A stretch of 64,000 nucleotides of DNA from Chryseobacterium camelliae (GCF_030818575.1 NZ_JAUTAL010000001.1:2728001-2792000); one strand, 5' to 3'; positions 35,603 through 44,336 are shown, counted from the stretch's first letter. The notes: generated from the sequence alone by a model not told the origin. Program-made: numbers and translations.

Positions 35603-36241
35603 ATGCTTCAGATTCAGGGCTTCGTATTTAATTTCGCAGGTGAAAACACCTATATCCTTTATAACGAACATAAGAATGCTTGGCTGATTGACCCTGGAAA
35701 CAGCAACGAGCAGGAGACAAAAGCCATAGAAAACTTCATCAGTGAAAACGGATTAACAATCAGGAAAATCCTGCTTACCCATGCCCATATTGATCATGTA
35801 CTCGGGCTGCAATGGGCTTTTGATACGTTTAAAGTTCCCGTAGTCATCCATCAGCAAGATAAAGAAATTCTTGATATGTTCCAGATCAGCGGGATGAGGT
35901 TCGGAATGAATCTTAACCATATTAAGGTAGACCTTGAATACATTAATGAAGGTGACGAACTCGACCTGGACGGTGAGGCATTTATAGTCTATCATGTTCC
36001 GGGACATTCACCCGGTAGCATCGTCTACCATAATAAAAATCAGAAATTCATGATTTCCGGTGACGTACTTTTTGAGGGCAGCATAGGAAGGACCGATCTG
36101 TACAAAGGAAATTACGAACAACTGATCAGCGGGATCAAAAATAAACTTTTTATTCTCGATGATGAAACACAGGTTTTCTCAGGGCACGGAAATCCCACAA
36201 CCATTGGTTTTGAAAAGCAGTACAATCCATTTCTACAATAA
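35603..36241 (+). CDS. MBL-fold metallo-hydrolase (glyoxalase II-like)
   Basis: 212 aa with THAHIDHVLG (HxHxDH zinc motif), VYHVPGHSPGS (third His), FMISGDVLFEGSIGRTDL (bridging Asp) and FSGHGNPTTIGFEK (last His). This spacing is that of the GloB-like/YcbL subgroup, which hydrolyses thioesters such as S-lactoylglutathione or has related activities; substrate unproven. Both ends are well conserved. It converges on the TonB receptor gene, separated by a long bidirectional terminator. Confidence 0.9.
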   Translation: MLQIQGFVFNFAGENTYILYNEHKNAWLIDPGNSNEQETKAIENFISENGLTIRKILLTHAHIDHVLGLQWAFDTFKVPVVIHQQDKEILDMFQISGMRFGMNLNHIKVDLEYINEGDELDLDGEAFIVYHVPGHSPGSIVYHNKNQKFMISGDVLFEGSIGRTDLYKGNYEQLISGIKNKLFILDDETQVFSGHGNPTTIGFEKQYNPFLQ

Positions 36242-36263
36242 ATACAGAAACTCCATCATGGTT

Positions 36264-36308
36264 ACCATAAACAAACCGCCGGGATATTTCCGGCGGTTTG
36301 TTTATGGT
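36264..36308. terminator. Long bidirectional terminator
   Basis: Perfect 19-bp stem (ACCATAAACAAACCGCCGG at 36264-36282 and its complement at 36290-36308) with a 7-nt loop, placed between convergent genes. Confidence 0.88.
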
Positions 36309-36321
36309 ATTGATGATTATA

Positions 36322-38766
36322 TTAGAAATCCATGGTAATGGAGGCCCGTACGGCAGCACCCATGATCGGCCTTGCCATACGGATATCTCCTGCTCCGGTC
36401 AGCGGTGACCTCGGATCGCCCTCCGTAATTCCGATTGTATTGAAGATGTTCGTGCCATCAACTGCAAAACGGATTTTACCTAACTGATAGGATGTCCCTG
36501 CCCCAAATTCTGAAAAAGAAGGAAGGGTATTATTATCCGAGTTAGCCTCGTCCTGAAAGCGCTTCCCATAATAATTCATACTCACATAGGCTCTCCAGGA
36601 TTTGGTAATATTCACAGCCGGAGCAATATTGAAGTAGATCTTCGGTATTCTCCGTACAGTGTTTCCGTCATAATTAAAAGCCGTTCCATCAGCATTTCTT
36701 CCTGTAAAATCTTTGTATTTCGGATTCTGCACGGTTCCGTTGAATGTTACCTCAAGAACATTGCTGAACAACCTTGCATACCCTTCCAGCTCCACTCCTA
36801 TATTGGTGGTGTTGGCAAACTTATTTTCAGAAGTCCCGTCAGAGTAGACATCAGTAAATGATAGGTTCTTCAGGGCAGAATAAAACGGAATCACGGCAAT
36901 ATCAAAAGTCCTGGAATAATATTTATACCCCACTTCCACCTGATTGGTCGTTACAGGTTTGATAGCAGACAAGCTGTTCATATTATTATAATACGCTTCT
37001 TCATTCGGGGACCTGAAGCCATTGGAAAACCTCGCATAAACCGCATTTTCAGTATTGATCTTATAATTCAGGGCTGTAGTAAAAGAGATCTTATCGACAT
37101 CATAATTCCAGTACGTGTATTTATTCCCCAGTACCGACATATTATCATCCGCTGTAGTGGTAGCAAAGCTGTGTGTTCCATCGGTAGTCAGTCCTGAATT
37201 ATTCAGATTCCCGGTGGTTGTATTGACGCCATAGCCTTTATAAAAATCACGGCTGTAGCGGATTCCCCCGTTAAAACTTAAATCATCGGTGATGTTATAG
37301 TCCAGGTTCAGGTACAGGTCATTCAGACTTCCCTGGATCTGGGAATCCCTGAGTAAAAATGACATATTAGCCACGCCATTGTATGTTTTTGAATATCCTG
37401 TACTGTTCGGAGTTAATGAGGTATCTACAAGATTCAGGAGTTCAGGTCTGTCGGAGGCAGTCGTCAGAATATTGCTCCAGTTCCAGTATTGGTGCGATCT
37501 CCAGTTAGATTTATAAAATCCTGCCGTCACATTTCCCTGGTCAAATTTATAGTTAAACTGCACATCGTTGACAAAATTATTCATCTGCTTGTCTATGGCC
37601 CAGAATCCCAGTTTCTGAACATAAGTGGGGTTTACAATTGCTGCATTGCTTACCAGGGAATACTGAAATGTATTTCCGCTGATCCCATTTGCCTGTGCAT
37701 AATCAGCAGCGCTCTGTGGCCCGCCAGCAGGGAAAATCCCGGTATAATTCATATTAATATTGGTATACCTGGTTTTATTCACCACAGAGAAATTATTCCC
37801 AAGATCGTATTTGAATTCCGCTCCCAGAACATCTACTTTAGGATGGATTCCGTCCTCCAGGTTCCTGCTGAAAAAACCGCCGCCTGCCTGAGGGATGTTC
37901 AGCTGGCTGATATTCCTGTAGCTGTAGGTGCCGTAATTCGCATCGAAGCCGGGAAACTCTTTCAGATTATTCCCGTCCTGCATCAGAGGAATCGGAAGGA
38001 AGAAAGTATTTCGGTCATCCAGCTTTTTATAGTAAATCTTAGCATATCCTTTATCGAAAACATATTTCAGGTTCATTCTGATCTGACCTCCGTTGTTGGC
38101 TTTAAACCCTGTTTTCCGGATTCCGTCATCGGTCCTGTAAAAACCTCCGACATTGAAAAACAGTCTGTCTTTAACCAAAGCTCCGCCTACATTAATATCC
38201 GTACGCATCAGTCCGTAGGTACTGGTTTCCAGCTTTGCGGTCCCTCTGAAGTCATTACTCCCTTCCTTCGTAATGAAATTGATAAGCCCACCCGGAGAAT
38301 TGTTGGCAAAAATAGATCCTGAACCTCCTCTCAGGGCTTCAAGCCTGCTCACCGAATTATCTACCCGGAAAAAGTTATCGGCATTAGCAAACTGCAGAGC
38401 GCCATCTTCAAAAACCGGAAGGCCGTCTTCCTGTACCTGTACAAATTCATAAGCACCGGCAGATGGAATCCCTCTGGCAAAAAGGTTGTTTCCTACTTCA
38501 CCTCCTGATGTCTCCACAGCAAACCCCGGGACCCGCTGCAACAGAGCGGCTGCACTGATCGGGTTCTGTTTCTGGATTTCTTTTGCGGTAAATGTGGAAA
38601 TCGCGGTACTGGATTCTATTTTCTTTTTGGGATTTGAATTTCCCGTGATCACCACCTGTTCAATGGATGCAGATCGTGTAGAATCCTTAGGGACTTCCTG
38701 AGCGTAAGCATTATTAAAATAAAGCGTAGCAGTCCCTGCAATCAATAGGATTGATTTTTTTCTCAT
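36322..38766 (-). CDS. TonB-dependent receptor of the trehalose locus
   Basis: 814-aa outer-membrane receptor. A signal peptide (TLYFNNAYAQ-E) is followed by a TonB box (SIEQVVITG), a plug domain with SVSRLEALRGGSGSIFANNSPGGLINFIT, and a barrel that ends VRASITMDF. There is no carboxypeptidase-regulatory domain and no SusD partner, unlike SusC. It is the last gene of a minus-strand run MFS - trehalase - receptor, 26 nt after the trehalase stop, so trehalose or a related disaccharide is its likely substrate (inference from context). Confidence 0.9.
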   Translation of the reverse strand: MRKKSILLIAGTATLYFNNAYAQEVPKDSTRSASIEQVVITGNSNPKKKIESSTAISTFTAKEIQKQNPISAAALLQRVPGFAVETSGGEVGNNLFARGIPSAGAYEFVQVQEDGLPVFEDGALQFANADNFFRVDNSVSRLEALRGGSGSIFANNSPGGLINFITKEGSNDFRGTAKLETSTYGLMRTDINVGGALVKDRLFFNVGGFYRTDDGIRKTGFKANNGGQIRMNLKYVFDKGYAKIYYKKLDDRNTFFLPIPLMQDGNNLKEFPGFDANYGTYSYRNISQLNIPQAGGGFFSRNLEDGIHPKVDVLGAEFKYDLGNNFSVVNKTRYTNINMNYTGIFPAGGPQSAADYAQANGISGNTFQYSLVSNAAIVNPTYVQKLGFWAIDKQMNNFVNDVQFNYKFDQGNVTAGFYKSNWRSHQYWNWSNILTTASDRPELLNLVDTSLTPNSTGYSKTYNGVANMSFLLRDSQIQGSLNDLYLNLDYNITDDLSFNGGIRYSRDFYKGYGVNTTTGNLNNSGLTTDGTHSFATTTADDNMSVLGNKYTYWNYDVDKISFTTALNYKINTENAVYARFSNGFRSPNEEAYYNNMNSLSAIKPVTTNQVEVGYKYYSRTFDIAVIPFYSALKNLSFTDVYSDGTSENKFANTTNIGVELEGYARLFSNVLEVTFNGTVQNPKYKDFTGRNADGTAFNYDGNTVRRIPKIYFNIAPAVNITKSWRAYVSMNYYGKRFQDEANSDNNTLPSFSEFGAGTSYQLGKIRFAVDGTNIFNTIGITEGDPRSPLTGAGDIRMARPIMGAAVRASITMDF

Positions 38767-38792
38767 AGCTATATTATATATTTGTTATTTGA

Positions 38793-40271
38793 TCAGCTGT
38801 TTTTTAATTTGAGGTAAACGCCATTAGTCCACCCGAAACCGTCCTGGTTAGGATACTCCCCTCCTCCGGCAATGCTTTCCATGTCCATAGCGTTATATTT
38901 TTCCATCAGTTTTCCTGTATTCCGGTAGATTCTCTCTACATTTCCGCACCAATGATTTTTGATCTGTTCTGCCAGTTCATCAAACCCATAATTTTTCATT
39001 GATTTGAAACCCAGCCACTGATACGGTGCCCATGCATTCGGAAGGTCCCACTGCTGCCCACTGTTTTTAGTGGTAGTTACAAGCCCGCCATGGTAAAGAA
39101 AATTCTTCCTGATATGTTCAGCAACCGATTCTGCCTGTTCTTCGCTGGCCAGACCCAGAAAAAGAGGATAGAGTGCAGCAATATGCTCGGACGGCGTTAC
39201 TGTGTTTTTTTCTGTGTGATAATCTTTATAAGTCCCTGAATTCCCGTCCCAGAAATAAACATCGATCAGCTTTTTCCTTAAAGCTGCTTTTTCATTAAAT
39301 ACTTTTTCTTTCTCAGTCCATTGCTGAAGCGCAGAAGACCTGGCCAGCGTTTTTTCCAGATGCCACAAAAGACAGTTGAGATCAACCTCCGCCAGATTCA
39401 GCGTTTCAATTGTCCGGATGTGTTCTCCGTCTGCAAACCATCTGCTGGAAAAGTCCCAGCCTGATTCGCAGGCACTCCTGATATTCCGGTAAAATTCTTT
39501 TCCTGCATGTTCGCTGTCTTTGATATCGATAAGATAACTTTCAGGCCTTGGTTCGTTCTCAGCGTCATAATACCTGTTCAGGATATCACCAGCTTCCGTT
39601 TTCACCACCCGTTTTATTGCCGAACCGTTTTTCAGCTTTACCGCTCCATCCATCCAGAAAGCATATTCTTTTTCCAGCGTATCGGAATATTTGATGTATA
39701 CTGATTCATCTTCTGTAGTCTCAAAAAGCAGATCCAACATGAGCGAGAAATAAGGCGGCTGAGAGCGGGTCAGGAAATGCGTGCGGCTTCCGTTCGGCAC
39801 AAAACCATACGTCTGAATGAGATAAGCACAGTTTTCAATAATATGCTCCATCATTTCCACCCGTCCTGAAATCTGCAGGCCCAGCATAATAAAGTAACTG
39901 TCCCAGTAAAAAAATTCGTTGAAGCGTCCTCCGGGCACAATATAGGGCTTGGGAAGCTTAAGCAGAGTTCCTTTTTCTTCATATGAAGTCCTGGTGAGTT
40001 CATCCCAAAGCCTTTCGATATGGTCTTTAATAGGTAAGTGATCCTCTTTCTGGAGGGAAACTTTTGCCCCCAGGAATTCAAAATGTGAAAGGACAAACTT
40101 TTTCAGGTTGAAATCTTTCAGCTGCTTTTCCATAAGGTATTTCTTATTGATCTCAGCAATCGGAAACAGCGGAACAGCATCGGTCATCATTTTCTGGTCT
40201 TCAAAAATCTCAGATCTCTGGACATCATCAAAAAGGTCCTGAATTTCGTGTATATATAGCGGTTGATACAT
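38793..40271 (-). CDS. GH37 alpha,alpha-trehalase, cytoplasmic type
   Basis: 492-aa trehalase that splits trehalose to two glucose molecules. Both GH37 signatures are clear: PGGRFNEFFYWDSYF (signature 1) and QQWDLPNAWAPYQWLG (signature 2). GGGGEYPNQ-type and GFGWTNGVYL at the C-terminus are also family features. No signal peptide is present, so it should act in the cytoplasm like E. coli TreF, after import by the adjacent MFS carrier. The gene starts 2 nt after the MFS stop codon, indicating tight co-translation. Confidence 0.94.
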   Translation of the reverse strand: MYQPLYIHEIQDLFDDVQRSEIFEDQKMMTDAVPLFPIAEINKKYLMEKQLKDFNLKKFVLSHFEFLGAKVSLQKEDHLPIKDHIERLWDELTRTSYEEKGTLLKLPKPYIVPGGRFNEFFYWDSYFIMLGLQISGRVEMMEHIIENCAYLIQTYGFVPNGSRTHFLTRSQPPYFSLMLDLLFETTEDESVYIKYSDTLEKEYAFWMDGAVKLKNGSAIKRVVKTEAGDILNRYYDAENEPRPESYLIDIKDSEHAGKEFYRNIRSACESGWDFSSRWFADGEHIRTIETLNLAEVDLNCLLWHLEKTLARSSALQQWTEKEKVFNEKAALRKKLIDVYFWDGNSGTYKDYHTEKNTVTPSEHIAALYPLFLGLASEEQAESVAEHIRKNFLYHGGLVTTTKNSGQQWDLPNAWAPYQWLGFKSMKNYGFDELAEQIKNHWCGNVERIYRNTGKLMEKYNAMDMESIAGGGEYPNQDGFGWTNGVYLKLKNS

Positions 40272-40273
40272 TA

Positions 40274-41503
40274 TTAATTTTTAGGTTGTATTTTTAATTT
40301 GTTCATGATCACGGCAGAAAAAATGAGAAGGGAAAGCGGGATTAGCGAAAGGTAAAAAGCCTGCTGTCCGCTGAATTCCTGAAATACAAATCCGGTGATC
40401 ATAGATCCTATCGTTCCTCCTATGGCAGAAAAAACCACGATCAGCCCGGACATTGAACTATGCAGGTATTTAGGAATGGAAGCCAATATCACAGAGTTGA
40501 TGCTCGGATAAATAGGTGCCAGCAAACCTCCCATCAAAGGAAAAAGGTACACAACCACAGGAGCATTGAACCATGTTGTCCCGGCATCGATATGCACATG
40601 ATGCGTTAAAGGCAATACCAGCAGGATGCTTACCGCAAACCCTACCACACAGAAAGAAACTACATAGATCCAGCTGAATCTTTTAGAGAAAAATCCCGAG
40701 AGAAACCTCCCCAATGCAAAGGCTCCTGCCAGAACCGCTCCTGCCTGGATACTCATGGAGGTCGGTACCTTTAAAATCTCTTTGTAAAAAGTCGGTGTCC
40801 AGGTCTGGAAGCTTTGTTCCACCAAAACAAAAAGGAATGCACAAAGCAGGAAAAACAGTACTTTTTTATAACTGAACAAGCTTACACTGTTCCTTAAATC
40901 TCCGATAAGATCGGTTTTCTCACTTTTTGCTTCATGCTCATCCAGTTTTGAGAAAAACAGGAATATGAATGATAAAGCGGAAAGCCCTCCCAGAACCCAG
41001 TATACATTCAGCCAATGGGTTGATCCGGGATCATGGTCATCCGTAAACAGACTAAATACCACATTTCCCATCAATACGCCAATCATGAAAAACCCTTCCA
41101 GATATCCCATGAAACTGGCATGTTCTTTATCATTAGTGGTTACCAGTCCGATAGATGTGAAAACTGAAATCTTGATCAACGCGAAAGATACTCCTACCAC
41201 AGCAAATAAAAGTTTAAAAAACCAGAAGGCATTGGCAAAAGGCATGATGAAGCACATGCATGTGACCATCAGCAAAGCAGCCAGCATGGAATTCCGGATT
41301 CCTATCTTCGGAAGAAAAGACGCCAGGATGAATGAGCAGATAGCGATCGGCAGGTCTTTGAAACCCTCCAGCACACTTGCATGGGACTTAGAAATTCCAA
41401 AGTTCTGCTGCACCTGCAAAATCACAGTTCCCACCGAATTCAGAAGGATGGCAAAGACAAAATAATTTAAAAATAAGACGGCTTTGATGTTGAAATTTTT
41501 CAT
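40274..41503 (-). CDS. MFS sugar transporter
   Basis: 409-aa protein with about 12 hydrophobic helices and a central charged loop (SKLDEHEAKSEKTD). The N-terminal VGTVILQVQQNFGISKSHASVLEGFKDLP region and GRFLSGFFSKRFSW loop are consistent with the major facilitator superfamily. The position directly before the trehalase gene suggests trehalose (or glucose) uptake across the inner membrane. It is the first gene of the minus-strand operon and is divergent from an AraC-type regulator. Confidence 0.88.
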   Translation of the reverse strand: MKNFNIKAVLFLNYFVFAILLNSVGTVILQVQQNFGISKSHASVLEGFKDLPIAICSFILASFLPKIGIRNSMLAALLMVTCMCFIMPFANAFWFFKLLFAVVGVSFALIKISVFTSIGLVTTNDKEHASFMGYLEGFFMIGVLMGNVVFSLFTDDHDPGSTHWLNVYWVLGGLSALSFIFLFFSKLDEHEAKSEKTDLIGDLRNSVSLFSYKKVLFFLLCAFLFVLVEQSFQTWTPTFYKEILKVPTSMSIQAGAVLAGAFALGRFLSGFFSKRFSWIYVVSFCVVGFAVSILLVLPLTHHVHIDAGTTWFNAPVVVYLFPLMGGLLAPIYPSINSVILASIPKYLHSSMSGLIVVFSAIGGTIGSMITGFVFQEFSGQQAFYLSLIPLSLLIFSAVIMNKLKIQPKN

Positions 41504-41572
41504 TCACGTACTTTCTTGCCGACTAAGATAGAAGCATTTGACTTAACATTAATTTAACACAGTAAATCAATA

Positions 41573-41604
41573 TTTGAACTATATTAATATAATTATTATT
41601 TTAG
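41573..41604 (+). promoter_or_regulatory. Promoter of the AraC-type regulator gene
   Basis: TTTG at 41573-41576, a 20-nt spacer, then TATTTTAG at 41597-41604 (one mismatch from TAnnTTTG), 22 bases before the ATG at 41627. Confidence 0.5.
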
Positions 41605-41626
41605 CCACTCAAATAAGATTAAAATA

Positions 41627-42532
41627 ATGAAAGTTGCTTTTGAGCGAATTATTCCCGATGAAAAGAACTCTTTCCGCACGCTGCACAATACTGTTCCTAT
41701 TTCAGGATTCCGTTGGGAATACCATTACCATCCTGAAATCGAACTGGTCTATGTAGTTGCCGGAAGCGGAACCCGGCATGTAGGATACCATAAAAGCAAT
41801 TATACAGACGGAGATCTGGTTTTAATCGGTTCTAATATCCCGCATTCCGGATTCGGACTGAATTCGATTGATCCGCACGAGGAAATTGTGCTTCAGTTCA
41901 AGGAAGAGATCCTCCAGTTTCCCCCGCAGGAAGTTGAATCCAGATCCATCAAAGACCTTCTGGAACTGTCCAAATACGGCATTCTTTTTCATCAGAATAT
42001 CAAAAATGACATCCTTCCCAAACTGAAGCTGATGGTGGAAACAGAAGGCTACAAAAGATATCTGATGCTGCTGGAAATTCTGTTTGAGCTTTCACAGTGT
42101 ACTGATTATGATCTCCTAAACAAAGAAATCATGCCCTACACGATCATTTCCAAAAACAAAACCCGACTGGAAAATATTTTCACCTTCGTTGAACATCATT
42201 ATGACCAGGAAATCAATATCGAAGAAGTAGCTATGCTGGCGAACCTTACCCTGCCGGCTTTTTGTAATTTTTTCAAAAAAGCCACACAGATCACATTTAC
42301 GGAATTCGTAAACCGTTACCGCATCAATAAGGCATGCCTGATGATGGCCCAGGATAAGACGATTTCAGAATGCAGCTACAGCTGCGGTTTTAATAATGTC
42401 ACCTATTTCAACAGGATGTTCAAAAAGTATACTGAGAAAACCCCTTCAGAGTTCATGAAAAACTTTTCGCATAACAAAATAAATATGGACTTAAATCCTG
42501 AAAAAGAAGCGAAAGCCAGAGTTGGTTTCTGA
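41627..42532 (+). CDS. AraC family transcriptional regulator
   Basis: 301 aa: an N-terminal cupin-like sensor domain (YHYHPEIELVYVVAGSGTRHVGYH, about 25-150) and a C-terminal double helix-turn-helix (about 190-285) with INIEEVAMLANLTLPAFCNFFKKATQ and the AraC signature SYSCGFNNVTYFNRMFKKYTEKTPSEF. It is divergent from the MFS-trehalase-receptor genes, 123 bp away, and is likely their activator, responding to a sugar. It is followed by the DnaA-box region. Confidence 0.92.
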   Translation: MKVAFERIIPDEKNSFRTLHNTVPISGFRWEYHYHPEIELVYVVAGSGTRHVGYHKSNYTDGDLVLIGSNIPHSGFGLNSIDPHEEIVLQFKEEILQFPPQEVESRSIKDLLELSKYGILFHQNIKNDILPKLKLMVETEGYKRYLMLLEILFELSQCTDYDLLNKEIMPYTIISKNKTRLENIFTFVEHHYDQEINIEEVAMLANLTLPAFCNFFKKATQITFTEFVNRYRINKACLMMAQDKTISECSYSCGFNNVTYFNRMFKKYTEKTPSEFMKNFSHNKINMDLNPEKEAKARVGF

Positions 42533-42740
42533 AGAAATTATTTTGTGAACAATTGTGGATAACTCTGAATGAGGCTTATAGGCATATTTATACGAAAAAC
42601 GATTAAAAAACAGCAATAATCAACTGACTATCAAATCATTTAAATATTGTAGAGCAAGAATATTTTTTCCAATATTTATCCACAATCCGGTGTGGATAAG
42701 GGTGTGGATAAGTGTTGGCAACGTGCCGGTAAATTATGGA
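42533..42740. other. Candidate replication origin: cluster of four perfect DnaA boxes
   Basis: The intergenic region holds four exact copies of TTATCCACA: 42676-42684 on the plus strand, and 42554-42562, 42691-42699 and 42703-42711 on the minus strand. Two of them form an inverted pair 6 nt apart and the next lies 3 nt further, in the same direction. An AT-rich stretch (about 42580-42675) sits between the single box and the group of three, as expected for an unwinding element. A 9-mer of this kind should occur by chance about once per 130 kb on either strand. dnaA is not adjacent, which is common outside the classical arrangement. A DnaA-titrating site would look the same. Confidence 0.65.
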
Positions 42741-42774
42741 TTAAAAAAAGGCTGCTCAGAAAACTGAACAGCCT
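42741..42774 (-). terminator. Terminator of the thioredoxin-like gene
   Basis: On the minus strand an 11-bp stem with one mismatch (AGGCTG then one unpaired base then TTCAG/CTGA region) closes on a TTTT loop and is followed by seven Ts. Confidence 0.75.
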
Positions 42775-42796
42775 GTAAGCTTAAAAGTGAGAATCA

Positions 42797-43351
42797 TTAC
42801 CTCCACTTGATATTGCATCCCATGCTTGGCCTTTGGATTTCTTCCTGCGGTTCTCCGGACAGCAGGTTTTCAAAAGCGATAATCAGGTCTTCGCCGGTTA
42901 CTTCTTTATGGTTCCCCGGTCTGGAATCATCCATCTGGCCTCTGTAGATCAGGTCCAGTTTATCATCAAAGAAATAGAAATCAGGAGTGCAGGCAGCATC
43001 ATATGCTTTGGCCACAGCCTGGCTTTCATCATACAGGTATGGGAAATCAAATCTTCTTTCGATCTGGAACTCAATCATTTTTTCAGGGGAATCAGCAGGA
43101 TATTTTTCTGCGTCGTTCGCATTGATGGCAATGAATTCGATTCCTCTTTCATGGTAATCTTCATACAGTTCATTAAGTTTGTCGATCACATGAAGAACAA
43201 ACGGGCAGTGGTTACACATGAAGATCACCAAAGTCCCTTTTTCTCCTTTCAGATCATCCAGAGACTGTATTTCATTGGTTGCAGATGGGTTGGGAAGTTC
43301 AAAAAAAGGTGCTTTTGTACCTAATTCCACCATATTTGAGGGCGTGTCCAT
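42797..43351 (-). CDS. Thioredoxin-like / AhpC-TSA-type protein
   Basis: 184-aa thioredoxin-fold protein with the segment TLVIFMCNHCPFVLHVIDKL, where CNHC is the redox-active or peroxidatic pair, then GIEFIAINANDAEKYPADSPEKM. This is the PRX_like1 group (Redoxin/AhpC-TSA), found in many bacteria as a cytoplasmic or periplasmic thiol-redox protein; no signal peptide is visible. The exact reaction is not established for the group. It is transcribed from a TATCTTTG box and ends at the terminator above. Confidence 0.85.
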   Translation of the reverse strand: MDTPSNMVELGTKAPFFELPNPSATNEIQSLDDLKGEKGTLVIFMCNHCPFVLHVIDKLNELYEDYHERGIEFIAINANDAEKYPADSPEKMIEFQIERRFDFPYLYDESQAVAKAYDAACTPDFYFFDDKLDLIYRGQMDDSRPGNHKEVTGEDLIIAFENLLSGEPQEEIQRPSMGCNIKWR

Positions 43352-43371
43352 ATCTTAATTTATTTTATCAG

Positions 43372-43379
43372 CAAAGATA
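43372..43379 (-). promoter_or_regulatory. -7 promoter box for the thioredoxin-like gene
   Basis: Minus-strand TATCTTTG, 20 bases before the ATG at 43351. Confidence 0.55.
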
Positions 43380-43449
43380 AAGATTTCTTTCAGTAATTGC
43401 ATTTGCAGGAGTTTACAACTTATCCCGGATTGTTAAAATTTAAAATTTA

Positions 43450-43482
43450 TTTGGAGGCTATGGTAAAAAGTCCGTAGTTTTG
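43450..43482 (+). promoter_or_regulatory. Promoter of the TetR-type repressor gene
   Basis: TTTG at 43450-43453, 21-nt spacer, TAGTTTTG at 43475-43482. The operator begins at the next base. Confidence 0.68.
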
Positions 43483-43495
43483 CTAACACTGTTAG
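43483..43495 (+). promoter_or_regulatory. TetR-type operator 1
   Basis: CTAACACTGTTAG, a perfect 6-bp inverted repeat around one C, placed directly after the -7 box so that bound repressor would cover the transcription start. Two close copies precede the efflux operon. Confidence 0.7.
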
Positions 43496-43505
43496 TAAAA
43501 TTATT

Positions 43506-44102
43506 ATGGGCTTACACGAACGTCGTCAGCGGGAAAAAGAATCTATACGCGCCAATATTCTGGATGCGGCTTTTTCTTTAGCTAAAACGGAAGGCTGGGG
43601 CGCTTTATCCATCAGGAAGATTGCTGATGCTATTGAATACAGTGCACCTGTAGTCTATGATTATTTTGAAAATAAAGAAGCGATTTTATTTGACATCTCA
43701 CTGAAAGGGTTCAATCTGTTGCATAAGGAACTGGTGCATGCTAGAGACCAATTTGAAACTCCGGAAGATCAGCTGACTGCCATTGTAGACGCTTACTGGA
43801 ATTTTGCCTTTAAAAATAAGGAATATTACCAGCTGATGTTTGGTGTAGGCATGCAATGCTGTGGTAAAGGCCAGATGAAGGAGGAATTTTCCTCTTTCCA
43901 GGATATGCTGTACGACTGTACTTTTGAGATCGTGAAGAAAAAAGGTTCCAATCCCGAAAGTGCCTGCCATTCTTCCCATGCCTTATTTTCAGCAGTACAT
44001 GGTCTGATATCCATTATGATGATGCGTAACAGCGATATTCCGTCTACTATGAATAAAACCACTCTTGATGAAACCGTTTCGGCTTTCATTAAGTCATTAT
44101 AA
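43506..44102 (+). CDS. TetR/AcrR family repressor of the RND efflux operon
   Basis: 198 aa. The N-terminal helix-turn-helix (about 12-60) reads KESIRANILDAAFSLAKTEGW, SIRKIADAIEYSAPVVYDYF and ENKEAILFDI, the TetR signature. The C-terminal ligand-binding part has two Cys (GMQCCGKG). It precedes the efflux genes by 234 nt and carries its own operator-like palindrome; copies of the same palindrome stand before the efflux operon, so it should repress both itself and the pump. Confidence 0.92.
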   Translation: MGLHERRQREKESIRANILDAAFSLAKTEGWGALSIRKIADAIEYSAPVVYDYFENKEAILFDISLKGFNLLHKELVHARDQFETPEDQLTAIVDAYWNFAFKNKEYYQLMFGVGMQCCGKGQMKEEFSSFQDMLYDCTFEIVKKKGSNPESACHSSHALFSAVHGLISIMMMRNSDIPSTMNKTTLDETVSAFIKSL

Positions 44103-44121
44103 AATTTTTTTGACGTTTAAA

Positions 44122-44147
44122 TTAACACTGTTAGAAATATTAACACG
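44122..44147 (+). promoter_or_regulatory. TetR-type operator 2 with extra half-site
   Basis: TTAACACTGTTAG at 44122-44134 followed after 5 nt by a half-site TTAACAC (44140-44146). It sits 20 nt after the repressor stop. Confidence 0.65.
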
Positions 44148-44253
44148 CAATTTATATATTAAACCATATTATTTATAATTATTACTTATTTACCACTTAA
44201 CCATGAAAAGTCATTGATATCATCTTCTTAATTATTATTTTTTTAGTTATTAA

Positions 44254-44277
44254 TTAACACTGTTAGATAAATTAACA
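44254..44277 (+). promoter_or_regulatory. TetR-type operator 3 with extra half-site
   Basis: TTAACACTGTTAG at 44254-44266 followed after 5 nt by TTAACA at 44272-44277, the same layout as operator 2. It is 60 bases upstream of the efflux adaptor ATG; no TAnnTTTG box is seen in this gap. Confidence 0.65.
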
Positions 44278-44336
44278 TTAGATTAATACAGTACACTATT
44301 ATAATCCATAACATACATTAAAAACCTGAACTTATT

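Noticed and set aside
41521..41572. TTAACA-type words near the AraC regulator as a TetR operator copy
   Set aside because: They resemble the half-sites found at 44140 and 44272, but the full CACTG centre of the dyad is missing and AT-rich DNA gives such words often.
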